A DNA stretch of 13,191 bases, taken from NCBI GenBank assembly GCA_031258755.1, contig JAIRMK010000023.1:1-13191 (forward strand), in the 5' to 3' direction. This DNA is from Prevotellaceae bacterium (GTDB lineage Bacteria; Bacteroidota; Bacteroidia; Bacteroidales; UBA932). The position numbers and the translations under genes are program-made. The notes beneath the pieces are model-generated. The model did not search any database, was not told where the DNA came from, and saw only the letters and a list, made by a program, of their open reading frames with translations. Below, piece by piece: positions 1 to 7,738 of this stretch. Position 1 is the first letter of the stretch; each line of letters starts with the position of its first letter.

Positions 1-247
1 CCACCGGCGGCAAAATATCCTGTTCTATGGGAAAATGAAGATAGCCCACCCCATCGTCATCATACAACACATTATAATCACTACTTACATCAAGCCGTAT
101 GGTGTCATCTACCAATGGAAGATGCAGCGTGGGGGTAAGGTCGCTGAGCGTAAGCCTGTCAACCTTAAAATCTTTTTCATCAAAGCAGGCGACGAATGTA
201 ACCGCAAAAAATATCAATCCCGGTATAACATGTACTATTTTTCTCAT
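1..247 (-). CDS. Putative lipoprotein, N-terminal part (cut by window edge)
   Basis: The minus-strand frame is open from an ATG at 247 to the left edge, giving 82 visible residues with no stop. The product begins MRKIVHVIPG, has a hydrophobic stretch at residues 8-20 and a Cys at 21 in the context TFVAC, which fits a lipoprotein signal peptide (signal peptidase II site, imperfect lipobox). The mature part starts CFDEKDFKVD and continues with an acidic, beta-rich sequence containing LTPTLHLPLVDDTIRL. This resembles the start of uncharacterised Bacteroidetes surface lipoproteins, but I do not recognise a named family and no function can be given. It is preceded by its own near-consensus promoter at 283-312, so it is transcribed independently of tex even though it lies 71 bases downstream in the same direction. 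The plus-strand frames over this stretch are antisense shadows. Confidence 0.75.
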   Translation of the reverse strand, partial: MRKIVHVIPGLIFFAVTFVACFDEKDFKVDRLTLSDLTPTLHLPLVDDTIRLDVSSDYNVLYDDDGVGYLHFPIEQDILPPV

Positions 248-282
248 TTTATTCCTTAAAATTTATACTATTTATTATCATG

Positions 283-312
283 CAAAGATAAGTAAAAATA
301 ATTACACTCCAA
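283..312 (-). promoter_or_regulatory. Bacteroidota-type promoter for the lipoprotein gene
   Basis: On the minus strand, TATCTTTG (290-283) matches the Bacteroidota -7 consensus TAnnTTTG exactly. A TTG (312-310) sits 19 bases upstream, matching the -33 element of the primary sigma factor of this phylum. Transcription would start near 276, leaving a leader of roughly 30 bases before the ATG at 247. The -33 element begins only a few bases after the tex stop codon. Confidence 0.75.
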
Positions 313-318
313 AAAATA

Positions 319-2460
319 CTATAAATTAATATTCTTCATGCTCAGCTGGATGCGACGCCTTTTCACATCCACCTCCACCACTTTCACCTGCACATGCTGG
401 TGCAGTTTCACTATATCATTAGGATTGCTTATGTAACGGTCGGCCAGTTGCGAGATATGCACCAGGCCGTCTTGCTTCACCCCGACGTCTACAAACGCGC
501 CGAAGTTGGTAATGTTGGTAACGATACCGGGCAGCAGCATGCCGGGCTTCAAATCGTCAATCGAAAACACATCGGGCGAAAATTCAAACACCTTGGCCAC
601 ACTGCGCGGGTCGCGGCCGGGTTTTGCCAATTCATTCACGATATCGTTTAGCGTGGGCAAACCCACCGCATCATTCACATAGCGCATCAAGTCGATATGA
701 TTACGCGCCTCTTCATTCGTCAGCAAGTCCTGTAACGACAAATTGAGATCCTGCGCCATTTGCTCCACCAGCGCATAGCGCTCGGGATGCACGGCGCTAT
801 TGTCGAGCGGATTTACAGCGTCGGGGATACGCAAAAAGCCGGCGCATTGTTCAAAAGCCTTTTCGCCCAAGCGTTTTACCTGCCGCAGTTCCATCCTGCT
901 CTTAAACGCGCCGTGCGCTGCGCGGTAATCCACAATATGCTGCGCCAGCTGCGGGCCAAGCCCCGACACGTAAGTCAATAAATGTTTGCTGGCGGTATTC
1001 AAGTTTACGCCCACGTTGTTCACGCAACTTTCCACCACCCGGTCAAGGCTTTCCTTCAATTTAGTCTGATCCACATCATGCTGGTACTGCCCCACGCCGA
1101 TAGACTTGGGATCTATTTTCACCAGCTCGGCCAGGGGATCCATCAAGCGGCGGCCAATAGAGACCGCGCCGCGTACCGTCACATCATAATCGGGAAATTC
1201 TTCACGCGCAATAGACGAAGCGGAGTACACCGAAGCTCCGTCTTCACTCACCACAAACACCTGCATGGTTTTCGGAAGGGCTATTTTCTTGATAAAATGT
1301 TCGGTTTCGCGGCCGGCAGTGCCGTTGCCAATAGCAATGGCTTCTATTTTGTAGGCGTCAATGAGCGAGGAAATCTTGCGCATGGCCGCGCCACGTTCGT
1401 TTTGCGGCGGATGCGGGTAAATGGTTTCATTATGCACTAAATGCCCCTGTTCATCAAGGCACACGAGTTTGCAACCTGTGCGGAAGCCCGGGTCAAGGGC
1501 AAGCACACGCTTTGGCCCCAATGGAGAAGCGAGCAGCAGCTGACGCAAATTTTCCGCAAACACCTTGATGGCTTCCGTATCGGCCTGCTCTTTTTTCCAG
1601 TTGAGCGTCTCGCTCTCAAGCGACGGACAAAGCAAGCGTTTGTAGGCATCCGCAATGGCCGCGCGCACTTGTTCCACCGCCGGAGTTTGCGCCACCGGCT
1701 GTAGCAATATCTGTTTTTCGATAAGCGGAACAGCCTGCGTTTCGTCCGGCGCTACATGCACGGTAAGATAACCTTCGGTTTGTCCGCGCAGCACGGCAAG
1801 AAAGCGATGGGAAGGAATATTTCTCAATGCTTCATGAAAATCGAAATAGTCTTTATATTTGACGCCTTCTTCCTCCTGCCCATGGCTCACTTTGGAATAG
1901 ACCACCGCATCGCGCCGGAACAAACGGCGCAACACCTCCCGCACTTTTGCATCTTCGTTCACCTGTTCGGCGATAATATCGCGGGCTCCCGACAAGGCAG
2001 CGTCCACGGAGGGCACGGCGTCGGTCAGGAATTTTTCCGCTTCCGAATGAATATCCGTGTGGTCCTGTTTCATCAGGACGCCGGCCAGGGGCTCCAATCC
2101 TTTTTCTTTCGCTACGGAAGCGCGGGTGCGGCGTTTCAGACGATAAGGCAAATAAATATCCTCCAGTTCCGATGACGCCACACAAGCCTCTATCTTTGCC
2201 TGCAGCTCATCGGTAAGCTTACCCTGTTCGTGAATCGATTTAAGAACCGTAGCCTTACGGCTGTCCAATTCTTCAAACACGGCGGCGCGATGTTTCACGT
2301 CGGCAATCTGCACTTCGTCAAGGCTGCCGGTCATCTCTTTACGGTAACGGCTGATGAATGGAACGGTAGCGCCTTCGGCAAACAGCGCCAACGTGTTTTC
2401 GACCTGCCATACTTTTACCTGGACAGCCTCTGCAATAAGGTTGATGTAAGTTTTATTCAT
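319..2460 (-). CDS. tex: Tex-type S1 RNA-binding transcription accessory protein
   Basis: The product is a 713-residue cytoplasmic protein of the Tex family, nucleic-acid-binding proteins linked to transcription and related to eukaryotic Spt6. Visible in order are a helical N-terminal Tex domain (about 1-300, with VPFISRYRKE at 33-42 and DIYLPYRLKRR at 101-111) and a YqgF/RNase H-like domain (about 317-450, with DPGFRTG at 323-329, GNGTAGRETE at 378-387 and SEDGAS at 405-410). Tandem helix-hairpin-helix segments follow (about 484-550, with VSGLGPQLAQ), then a C-terminal S1 domain (about 637-708, with GIVTNITNFGAFVDVG). Length is normal for the family. I chose the ATG at 2460 (MNKTYINLIAEAV), because the open frame upstream to 2586 adds 42 residues unlike Tex and overlaps the ClC gene in another frame. 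The chosen start overlaps the end of the ClC gene by 8 bases, which suggests translational coupling as the last gene of the dnaN operon. No terminator hairpin was seen after the stop. Confidence 0.95.
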   Translation of the reverse strand: MNKTYINLIAEAVQVKVWQVENTLALFAEGATVPFISRYRKEMTGSLDEVQIADVKHRAAVFEELDSRKATVLKSIHEQGKLTDELQAKIEACVASSELEDIYLPYRLKRRTRASVAKEKGLEPLAGVLMKQDHTDIHSEAEKFLTDAVPSVDAALSGARDIIAEQVNEDAKVREVLRRLFRRDAVVYSKVSHGQEEEGVKYKDYFDFHEALRNIPSHRFLAVLRGQTEGYLTVHVAPDETQAVPLIEKQILLQPVAQTPAVEQVRAAIADAYKRLLCPSLESETLNWKKEQADTEAIKVFAENLRQLLLASPLGPKRVLALDPGFRTGCKLVCLDEQGHLVHNETIYPHPPQNERGAAMRKISSLIDAYKIEAIAIGNGTAGRETEHFIKKIALPKTMQVFVVSEDGASVYSASSIAREEFPDYDVTVRGAVSIGRRLMDPLAELVKIDPKSIGVGQYQHDVDQTKLKESLDRVVESCVNNVGVNLNTASKHLLTYVSGLGPQLAQHIVDYRAAHGAFKSRMELRQVKRLGEKAFEQCAGFLRIPDAVNPLDNSAVHPERYALVEQMAQDLNLSLQDLLTNEEARNHIDLMRYVNDAVGLPTLNDIVNELAKPGRDPRSVAKVFEFSPDVFSIDDLKPGMLLPGIVTNITNFGAFVDVGVKQDGLVHISQLADRYISNPNDIVKLHQHVQVKVVEVDVKRRRIQLSMKNINL

Positions 2461-4228
2461 CGGAAAATTGTTGTAACATGTTACGATAAGAAGAAAATAT
2501 TTTCGATTTCGACACAAAGCCCGCGTATCGCCCGCCTTCATCCACCACCGGCAAGTTCCATGCGCCCGATATTTCAAATTTATCAAGTACGGATTGCATA
2601 CTTTCCCCCGTAGAGACTAAGGCGGGCGGGAGTTTCATCACATCGCGCACCCTGATTACTTCATAGTTTCCAGTATCGAACATGATGCTGCGTATGTCGT
2701 CCAGCAGCACCACGCCCACCAGCGCAGCCATATCATCAACCACCGGGAAGAGGTTGCGCGACGAGCGCGAAATAATTTTCACAAGTTGCCCCAAGGTATT
2801 GTCGGGCGACACGATGGAGAAATCCGTTTCCACCAATTTATCCACCTGCAACATGGTCAGCACGGCCTTGTCTTTGTTGTGTGTGATAAGTTCGCCACGC
2901 AAGGCCAACCGCTTGGTATAAATAGAATGTCGTTCAAACCCGCGAATGGTAATGAATGAAGCGGCGGAAGCGAGCATCAACGGCATGAGGAGATCATACC
3001 CGCCCGTGATTTCCGCAATGAGGAAGATGGCCGTGAGCGGGGCGTGCATCACGCCCGACATCATGCCGGCCATGCCCACCAGCACGAAATTGGCTTCGGG
3101 AACCTCATGAATACCCGACAGGTTAATGAGCCGCGCCACGATAAATCCGGCAATGCCGCCCATAAACAAAGTAGGCCCGAACGTTCCGCCCACGCCGCCA
3201 CCCGAATTGGTAAGCGACATGGAAATTACTTTAAAGAAAAACACGGCAAGGAAAAAGAGCAGAATAAACCACACGTTAGAAGAAAAAGACTCATAGAGCA
3301 CGTTTCCTGCGGCATTCCCGCTATCGCCGTGCAACAGCAGCGTGAGCGAGCCATAGCCCTCTCCATAAAGCGGAGGAAACAGGAAAATGAGCAAGCCCAA
3401 TCCCGCCGCGCAAAGTAACCAGCGATGAAAAACACCTTCAATTTTTTTCAAACGGCTTTCCAGCGCCAACGTAGCACGCGTAAAATAAAGTGCGCCGAAG
3501 CCGCAGCAAATGCCCAGCACGATGTAATAGGGCAAATTCCCGATATTAAACGGCTCCACCGAATTGGAAAACGACACCGTATCGCCCAGCATCAGGTAGG
3601 ATACCGCCGCAGCCGTCACAGAAGATACGAGCAGCGGCACAATAGACGACAAGGTGAGGTCGAGCATCAGAATTTCAAGCGTGAACACAATGCCGGCCAG
3701 CGGCGCCTTAAAAATACCGGCCACCGCACCGGCCGCACCGCAGCCTAACATGAGGGTAATATAACGATAATCGAGACGAAAGAATTTGGCCATGTTGGAA
3801 CCCAGCGCCGCGCCGGTATATACGATAGGCGCCTCGGCCCCCACCGATCCGCCCAGGCCAATGGTCACGGAACTGGCCACCATAGAACTGTAAGTGTTGT
3901 GGCGTTTAATCTTCGAATCCTTACGGCTGATGGCATAAAGCACTTTGGTGACGCCATGCCCAATATCATCCTTTACGACATAACGCACATACAGCAAGGC
4001 CAGCAACATCCCCGCGCCGGGATAAAGCAGGTAAAGCAAACTTTCCGTTCCTGTCTGAAACCAGCTGGTTAATAACTCCTGTATTCCGTGTACGGTATTT
4101 TTCAACAGCACCGCCGCCAATCCGCTCAGCACACCCACTACAAACGACAATATGATAATCAGCTGCCGCTCCGGAAGGCGCTTTAGCCATAATATTTTCT
4201 CATGTATCCGATGTAGAAAATTCAACAT
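2453..4228 (-). CDS. ClC-family chloride transporter with two C-terminal CBS domains
   Basis: A 591-residue inner-membrane protein. Residues about 20-430 hold the many hydrophobic helices of a ClC anion channel/antiporter. The family signatures can be placed: GHGV (90-93) at the position of GSGIP, GAEAP (130-134) at the position of GREGP with E132 as the gating glutamate, APLAGI (175-180), and GGTFGP (347-352) for the GxFxP loop. Y437 in SIYTKRL is probably the pore tyrosine. Two CBS domains follow (about 463-525 and 527-588), which in this family often bind adenine nucleotides and regulate gating. Two features are unusual: the Ser of GSGIP is replaced by His91, and the internal proton glutamate next to E185 is Ile186. 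Whether this is a channel or a Cl-/H+ exchanger cannot be told from sequence. The gene starts 8 bases after the FAH-like gene and overlaps tex by 8 bases. Confidence 0.93.
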   Translation of the reverse strand: MLNFLHRIHEKILWLKRLPERQLIIILSFVVGVLSGLAAVLLKNTVHGIQELLTSWFQTGTESLLYLLYPGAGMLLALLYVRYVVKDDIGHGVTKVLYAISRKDSKIKRHNTYSSMVASSVTIGLGGSVGAEAPIVYTGAALGSNMAKFFRLDYRYITLMLGCGAAGAVAGIFKAPLAGIVFTLEILMLDLTLSSIVPLLVSSVTAAAVSYLMLGDTVSFSNSVEPFNIGNLPYYIVLGICCGFGALYFTRATLALESRLKKIEGVFHRWLLCAAGLGLLIFLFPPLYGEGYGSLTLLLHGDSGNAAGNVLYESFSSNVWFILLFFLAVFFFKVISMSLTNSGGGVGGTFGPTLFMGGIAGFIVARLINLSGIHEVPEANFVLVGMAGMMSGVMHAPLTAIFLIAEITGGYDLLMPLMLASAASFITIRGFERHSIYTKRLALRGELITHNKDKAVLTMLQVDKLVETDFSIVSPDNTLGQLVKIISRSSRNLFPVVDDMAALVGVVLLDDIRSIMFDTGNYEVIRVRDVMKLPPALVSTGESMQSVLDKFEISGAWNLPVVDEGGRYAGFVSKSKIFSSYRNMLQQFSDE

Positions 4229-4236
4229 TGCCCAAA

Positions 4237-4803
4237 TTATTTGATCGCCACTTCCAACATTTTTTTATCCATGAAAAATGTTTCAATATGATGACCGCCC
4301 TTCACCTGAAAGGGCGACGACACCGGGATGAAAATATAATCGCCTATTTTCAACGTCATAAAATTAGAAACATATCCAATGATTTTATCCACAGTTTGCA
4401 CGTTTTCCATTGCAAGCGGAATTTCACCCTCGCTACACGCCCGCATGTCGTAGCGGCTTTCCCGCCATTTATCCATCCCGATAAATTCACGGCTCACGGC
4501 AGCCGAATAATCGAATGACACCGCCCTGTCCCATGGTTTTTCTTCCGCCATATCGCGCGCCAGCAAATCGGCGGCCGTAAACGTCACTCCGGCGCCCACA
4601 GCATCATAATAGCGGGCGGCAAAGCGACTGCCGATGCTGCGCCCCAAACGGCATACACGAATTACCACACAAACACGTGCCACAAGTTGTGCGGTAAAAT
4701 CAGGATAATAAAACGGCGCATTATTTCGCAGCAATGCCGTATCCGGTCTAAGGTAATAGATTACCTCGTCGCCGTCCACTCCGTGTATACAAATCAGTTT
4801 CAA
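4237..4803 (-). CDS. FAH-fold protein lacking catalytic metal ligands (likely pseudoenzyme)
   Basis: A 188-residue cytoplasmic protein. Its backbone follows the fumarylacetoacetate hydrolase (FAH/FAHD) family from end to end: MKLICI start, a YYLRPDTALL segment (16-25) at the position of the usual MKPDSALL, PDFTAQ (34-39), CRLGRSI (51-57), ARYYDAVGAGVTFTAADL (63-80) at the position of the usual RYYDAVTVGIDFTARDL, and VDKIIGYVSNFMTLKIGDYIF (138-158). From a remembered family pattern, the metal-binding residues are gone: the two Glu of the E-x-E motif align with R43 and C45, the following Asp with T74, and the active-site Lys with V95. The TGTP substrate loop is also absent. I infer that it is not an active hydrolase. 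Length is slightly under the usual 200 or so. Its ATG overlaps the exonuclease stop by 4 bases (ATGA), so it is translated in step with a replication/repair operon. Its role is unknown; a structural, binding or regulatory job is possible. The fold assignment is fairly firm, the loss of activity is inferred. Confidence 0.75.
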   Translation of the reverse strand: MKLICIHGVDGDEVIYYLRPDTALLRNNAPFYYPDFTAQLVARVCVVIRVCRLGRSIGSRFAARYYDAVGAGVTFTAADLLARDMAEEKPWDRAVSFDYSAAVSREFIGMDKWRESRYDMRACSEGEIPLAMENVQTVDKIIGYVSNFMTLKIGDYIFIPVSSPFQVKGGHHIETFFMDKKMLEVAIK

Positions 4804-5576
4804 GACATCGGCGATGTTTTGGTTTGCAAGCGCAATTCGGTAAACACCCGCTTGGTGTCTAACGTAAAACTGTTATTCATAATCCACGCATAATAGCTGG
4901 GATCTTTATCCATTACTTCAAGCGCTTTCCGTCCTTTATATTTCCCGAAATTAATAATCGGCACGTTCTTTTCATCTAAAATCACACGGCCGGCATAGTC
5001 GAGATTTCGTGTCTTTATAGAAAATTCCGATAGTTTACCCACATCGTTCGACAAATTTTCATACCTGTCGAGTTGCGCCTGTAATATTTCATACGTCGCA
5101 TAGGCATCGGCGGCGGCGCTGTGTGCATCTGTCAGTTCTTTGCTGCAATAAAATTTATAGGCGGCCGCCAAAGTGCGTTGCTCCATTTTATGAAAAATGG
5201 TTTGCACGTCTATTAACTTTCGTTTATGAAAATCAAAAAACACGCCGGCACGCAAAAACTCTTCGGCCAAAATCGGGATATCAAACTTTATAGAATTGTA
5301 TCCTGCAATATCACACCCTTCAATATAATTCGCCAAAGTGCGGGCAATGTCGCTAAACACCGGACAATTCGCCACATCTTCGTTGGTGATACCATGTATT
5401 TTTGTGACATGTTCGGGAATAGGTATCGTAGGATTTACCCTGAATGTTTTCTGTTCTTCCCTCCTGTCGGGCATTACTTTCAGGATAGAAATTTCCACAA
5501 TTCTATCATTAGTAAGGTCCAACCCTGTAGTTTCCACATCAAAAAACACCAGGGGATTTTTCAAATCTAATTGCAT
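4800..5576 (-). CDS. DnaQ-like 3'-5' exonuclease with ExoX-type C-terminal domain
   Basis: A 258-residue DEDDh exonuclease, related to the proofreading epsilon subunit of DNA polymerase III and to ExoX. Exo I is FFDVETTGLD (D13, E15), Exo II is GYNSIKFDIPIL (D99), and Exo III is DAHSAAADAYAT (H152, D157), so all four acidic metal ligands and the histidine are present. A short C-terminal domain (about 205-235) carries INFGKYKGR followed by DPSYYAWI, the pattern of the small module found at the C-terminus of ExoX-like proteins. It probably trims 3' ends of DNA during replication or repair. It starts 16 bases after the dnaN stop and overlaps the next gene by 4 bases, so co-expression with the sliding clamp is likely. 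I cannot say whether it is the main proofreading subunit or an accessory repair nuclease, since Bacteroidota usually carry several DnaQ-fold proteins. Confidence 0.9.
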   Translation of the reverse strand: MQLDLKNPLVFFDVETTGLDLTNDRIVEISILKVMPDRREEQKTFRVNPTIPIPEHVTKIHGITNEDVANCPVFSDIARTLANYIEGCDIAGYNSIKFDIPILAEEFLRAGVFFDFHKRKLIDVQTIFHKMEQRTLAAAYKFYCSKELTDAHSAAADAYATYEILQAQLDRYENLSNDVGKLSEFSIKTRNLDYAGRVILDEKNVPIINFGKYKGRKALEVMDKDPSYYAWIMNNSFTLDTKRVFTELRLQTKTSPMS

Positions 5577-5592
5577 ATTTTTATTTTCTACG

Positions 5593-6720
5593 CTACACGT
5601 TTATCATCATGGGCATAAGCAAGGCAAGGGTTTCCTCGTGCTCATCATCTGTTTCCAATGGAAGTATTAATCCTGCCCGCGAAGCATCCGACAATTCAAG
5701 GCTCACATTTGTGGACGGCAGATTGGCTAAAATCTCACTCAAGAAGTTCGATTTAAACCCTATTTCAATGTTATCGCCATCATAACGGCAGTTCACGCGT
5801 TCATGCGCCGACACGGAGAAGTCAAGGTCTTGCGCCGATACCGTAATCCCATTTCCCGCTATTTCCAGTTTAATGAGGTTGCTGGCCTGATTTGAACACA
5901 CCGACACGCGGCGTACGGAATTCATAAATTCCAGACGATCAACCGTCACTTTGTTTTCATTGTTAGACGGAATAACCGAACGATAAGCCGGATAATTGCC
6001 TTCCACCAGACGACAGGTCAGGCTATAGCCGGGCAGTGTAAACACCGCGTTCTTCTTGTCAAATGCAAGTTCTACCGCATCATTTACTTTGGGCAGGATA
6101 TTTCTCAACAGCGCAGCCGGCTTCTTGGGAAGAATAAAAGAATCTTCCACTTCGGGTATGATAATATCGGTACGCCGGTAATACATCAATTTGTGCGAAT
6201 CGGAGGCCACCATTGTGGTATTCTCTTTCTTCAGGTCAAAATAAACGCCATTCATCACCGGCCGCAATTCATCATCGGCGGTAGCAAACAGCGTGCGGTC
6301 CAGTCCTTCAAGCAGCACTTCGGCAGGGAACCCAATACGGCTGGCCGCGCTGTCCAATAGCGGCTTCACAGGATAGTCATCAGCCGGCAAACCGGGGAGA
6401 CTAAACTCTCCGTTGGGCCAAGTAATTTTTACTTCATTCGAGCCACCCACCGTAAACGTCAATGGCTGTTCGGGAAACTCCTTCAGCGTATCAACGAGCA
6501 TCTTTGCGGCAATAGTTACTGCGCCTTCCTTCTCCACATTCTCAATGGTTAGCGACGTTTCCATCGTGGTTTCAGTATCCGAAGCCGTAATTGTTAATGT
6601 ATTATCACGTAAATGGAACAAAAAATTATTTAAAATCGGCATGGTGTTTTTATTACTGATCACCCGCGATATAGACTGCAAGCGACCTAACAGGTCGGTA
6701 CTTGATACAATAAATTTCAT
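5593..6720 (-). CDS. dnaN: DNA polymerase III sliding clamp (beta subunit)
   Basis: A 375-residue protein that aligns along its full length with bacterial beta clamps. It begins MKFIVSSTDLLGRLQSISRV and continues with KNTMPILNNFLF, a classic clamp start. Domain 1 spans about 1-118, domain 2 about 125-245 (including ATADDELRPVMNGVYFDL), and domain 3 about 246-375. The C-terminus, LLMPMMINV, corresponds to the conserved MPMR-type tail that lines the partner-binding pocket. The clamp forms a ring dimer around DNA and tethers DNA polymerase III and many repair enzymes. It is followed closely by an exonuclease gene, and the downstream genes appear co-transcribed. The 58 bases before the start are very A+T rich and could hold a weak promoter; the gene could also be read through from the rny side. 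dnaA is not in the window, so this is not the usual origin-linked dnaA-dnaN arrangement. Confidence 0.97.
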   Translation of the reverse strand: MKFIVSSTDLLGRLQSISRVISNKNTMPILNNFLFHLRDNTLTITASDTETTMETSLTIENVEKEGAVTIAAKMLVDTLKEFPEQPLTFTVGGSNEVKITWPNGEFSLPGLPADDYPVKPLLDSAASRIGFPAEVLLEGLDRTLFATADDELRPVMNGVYFDLKKENTTMVASDSHKLMYYRRTDIIIPEVEDSFILPKKPAALLRNILPKVNDAVELAFDKKNAVFTLPGYSLTCRLVEGNYPAYRSVIPSNNENKVTVDRLEFMNSVRRVSVCSNQASNLIKLEIAGNGITVSAQDLDFSVSAHERVNCRYDGDNIEIGFKSNFLSEILANLPSTNVSLELSDASRAGLILPLETDDEHEETLALLMPMMINV

Positions 6721-6743
6721 ATTTCTATTATTTTAATAAACTA

Positions 6744-6751
6744 CAATAATA
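6744..6751 (-). promoter_or_regulatory. Weak candidate -7 element before dnaN
   Basis: The minus strand reads TATTATTG here, matching five of the six fixed positions of TAnnTTTG, 24 bases before the dnaN ATG. No TTG lies at the expected distance upstream, and the whole 58-base gap is A+T rich, so chance occurrence is likely. It is listed because it is the only candidate for independent dnaN transcription in the gap. Confidence 0.25.
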
Positions 6752-6778
6752 CAATATTTTTAAAGAAATAACGATATT

Positions 6779-7738
6779 TTACTCCTTATTTTTATCAACA
6801 AAATCACTTAAATCCCTCAATAATAAGTCGAAAGACACCCAAGAGGCACGCGCCCATTCTTTGGTTTCGACCATAAAAAGAAGACACTTGTCCGTATCAT
6901 AACCGTGCTCCGCTTCCAAAGGAATACCAAACAGCTCCACCGTCCGGTTCCCTTTTGCGCTTTTAATATTTATACGATGCTGCAAGTGCCGGCGTATTGC
7001 TGTAAGTTCCGCTTCGGGCAATCTGTCTATGATTGCGTCGGCCTCCACCTGTTGGAAATAGGTTACGTACCGGTTTATCAATGCCTCATTTTTGTAATAT
7101 ATCACCCGATTGCCTTTTCCCGCAACAGGTTGCCAGCCGTTACCGTCACGCACCAATTGAAATGAAGCCTCAGGGCGTTGCAAATGTTCCACCGTTACTA
7201 TATCCAAATCCGACGGTAAACAGGAAAACACTGTGGCGTCTTTCCAATATCCGGTCTTGGCGTTGAACACATCCATAAGCTCATAACCGGCATAAGGCAC
7301 GTCTGCCAAAAACAATTGTTCGTTATAGCACACTACCGTACCTGTATACGCTATATCTCCTATGTAAAATGTAAGCGAAGGATGTTCACGACGTCCGGTA
7401 AATATAGCGGTGTGTACCCCTTCCCTGACAAGCTGGGTGGTTATTTTCCGTTTTATGGTTTCATCAAGCGTAATCGGACGGAGCTGCCAATTCAGCGCCA
7501 CGCACCACCAGTTGGACAGGTGTTCTGCCCGGACAACCCGGCCGCGATTGACTACCCACTGTCCGTTAACCTCGGTTAAGGTAGTAGTGTCGCCGCTTTG
7601 CGAAAATTCAATTTGGGTAACGGCCTCCGCACAAGCAGCCAACTGTTGCGGCAAATCGCCCCGGCTGCATGAAAAAAAGAAACAGGCGACTCCGCATAGC
7701 AGGATATAAAAACGATTTGAAAAGACAAACCCGAACAT
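6779..7738 (-). CDS. DUF4340-like lipoprotein
   Basis: A 319-residue protein with an N-terminal hydrophobic segment (about 8-23) ending in FFFSC, with Cys24 as the likely lipidated residue, so probably anchored to the outer or inner membrane facing the periplasm. The mature part starts SRGDLPQQLAACAEAV. The block LTEVNGQWVVNRGRVVRAEH (54-73) followed by a short helix resembles DUF4340-type repeats, where a strand-rich unit with a W-x-V motif precedes a helix. A similar strand-rich unit seems to recur at about residues 181-230 (VTVEHLQRPEASFQLV, then GWQPVAGKG). The function of such proteins is not established. Its ATG directly follows the rny stop codon (TAA then ATG, no gap), so it is surely co-translated with RNase Y mRNA. 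The family label is tentative; the lipoprotein call is better supported. Confidence 0.7.
   Translation of the reverse strand: MFGFVFSNRFYILLCGVACFFFSCSRGDLPQQLAACAEAVTQIEFSQSGDTTTLTEVNGQWVVNRGRVVRAEHLSNWWCVALNWQLRPITLDETIKRKITTQLVREGVHTAIFTGRREHPSLTFYIGDIAYTGTVVCYNEQLFLADVPYAGYELMDVFNAKTGYWKDATVFSCLPSDLDIVTVEHLQRPEASFQLVRDGNGWQPVAGKGNRVIYYKNEALINRYVTYFQQVEADAIIDRLPEAELTAIRRHLQHRINIKSAKGNRTVELFGIPLEAEHGYDTDKCLLFMVETKEWARASWVSFDLLLRDLSDFVDKNKE

Noticed and set aside
2461..2586. Upstream in-frame extension of tex by 42 residues
   Set aside because: It overlaps the second CBS domain of the ClC gene in another frame, and the added sequence has no Tex character. Tex proteins start at about the ATG at 2460.
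5561..5576. QLDLK at the N-terminus of the exonuclease as a sliding-clamp binding motif
   Set aside because: It matches the clamp motif QL[SD]LF in only four of five positions and lacks the final aromatic residue. It sits in the first strand of the nuclease fold, so it is probably structural.
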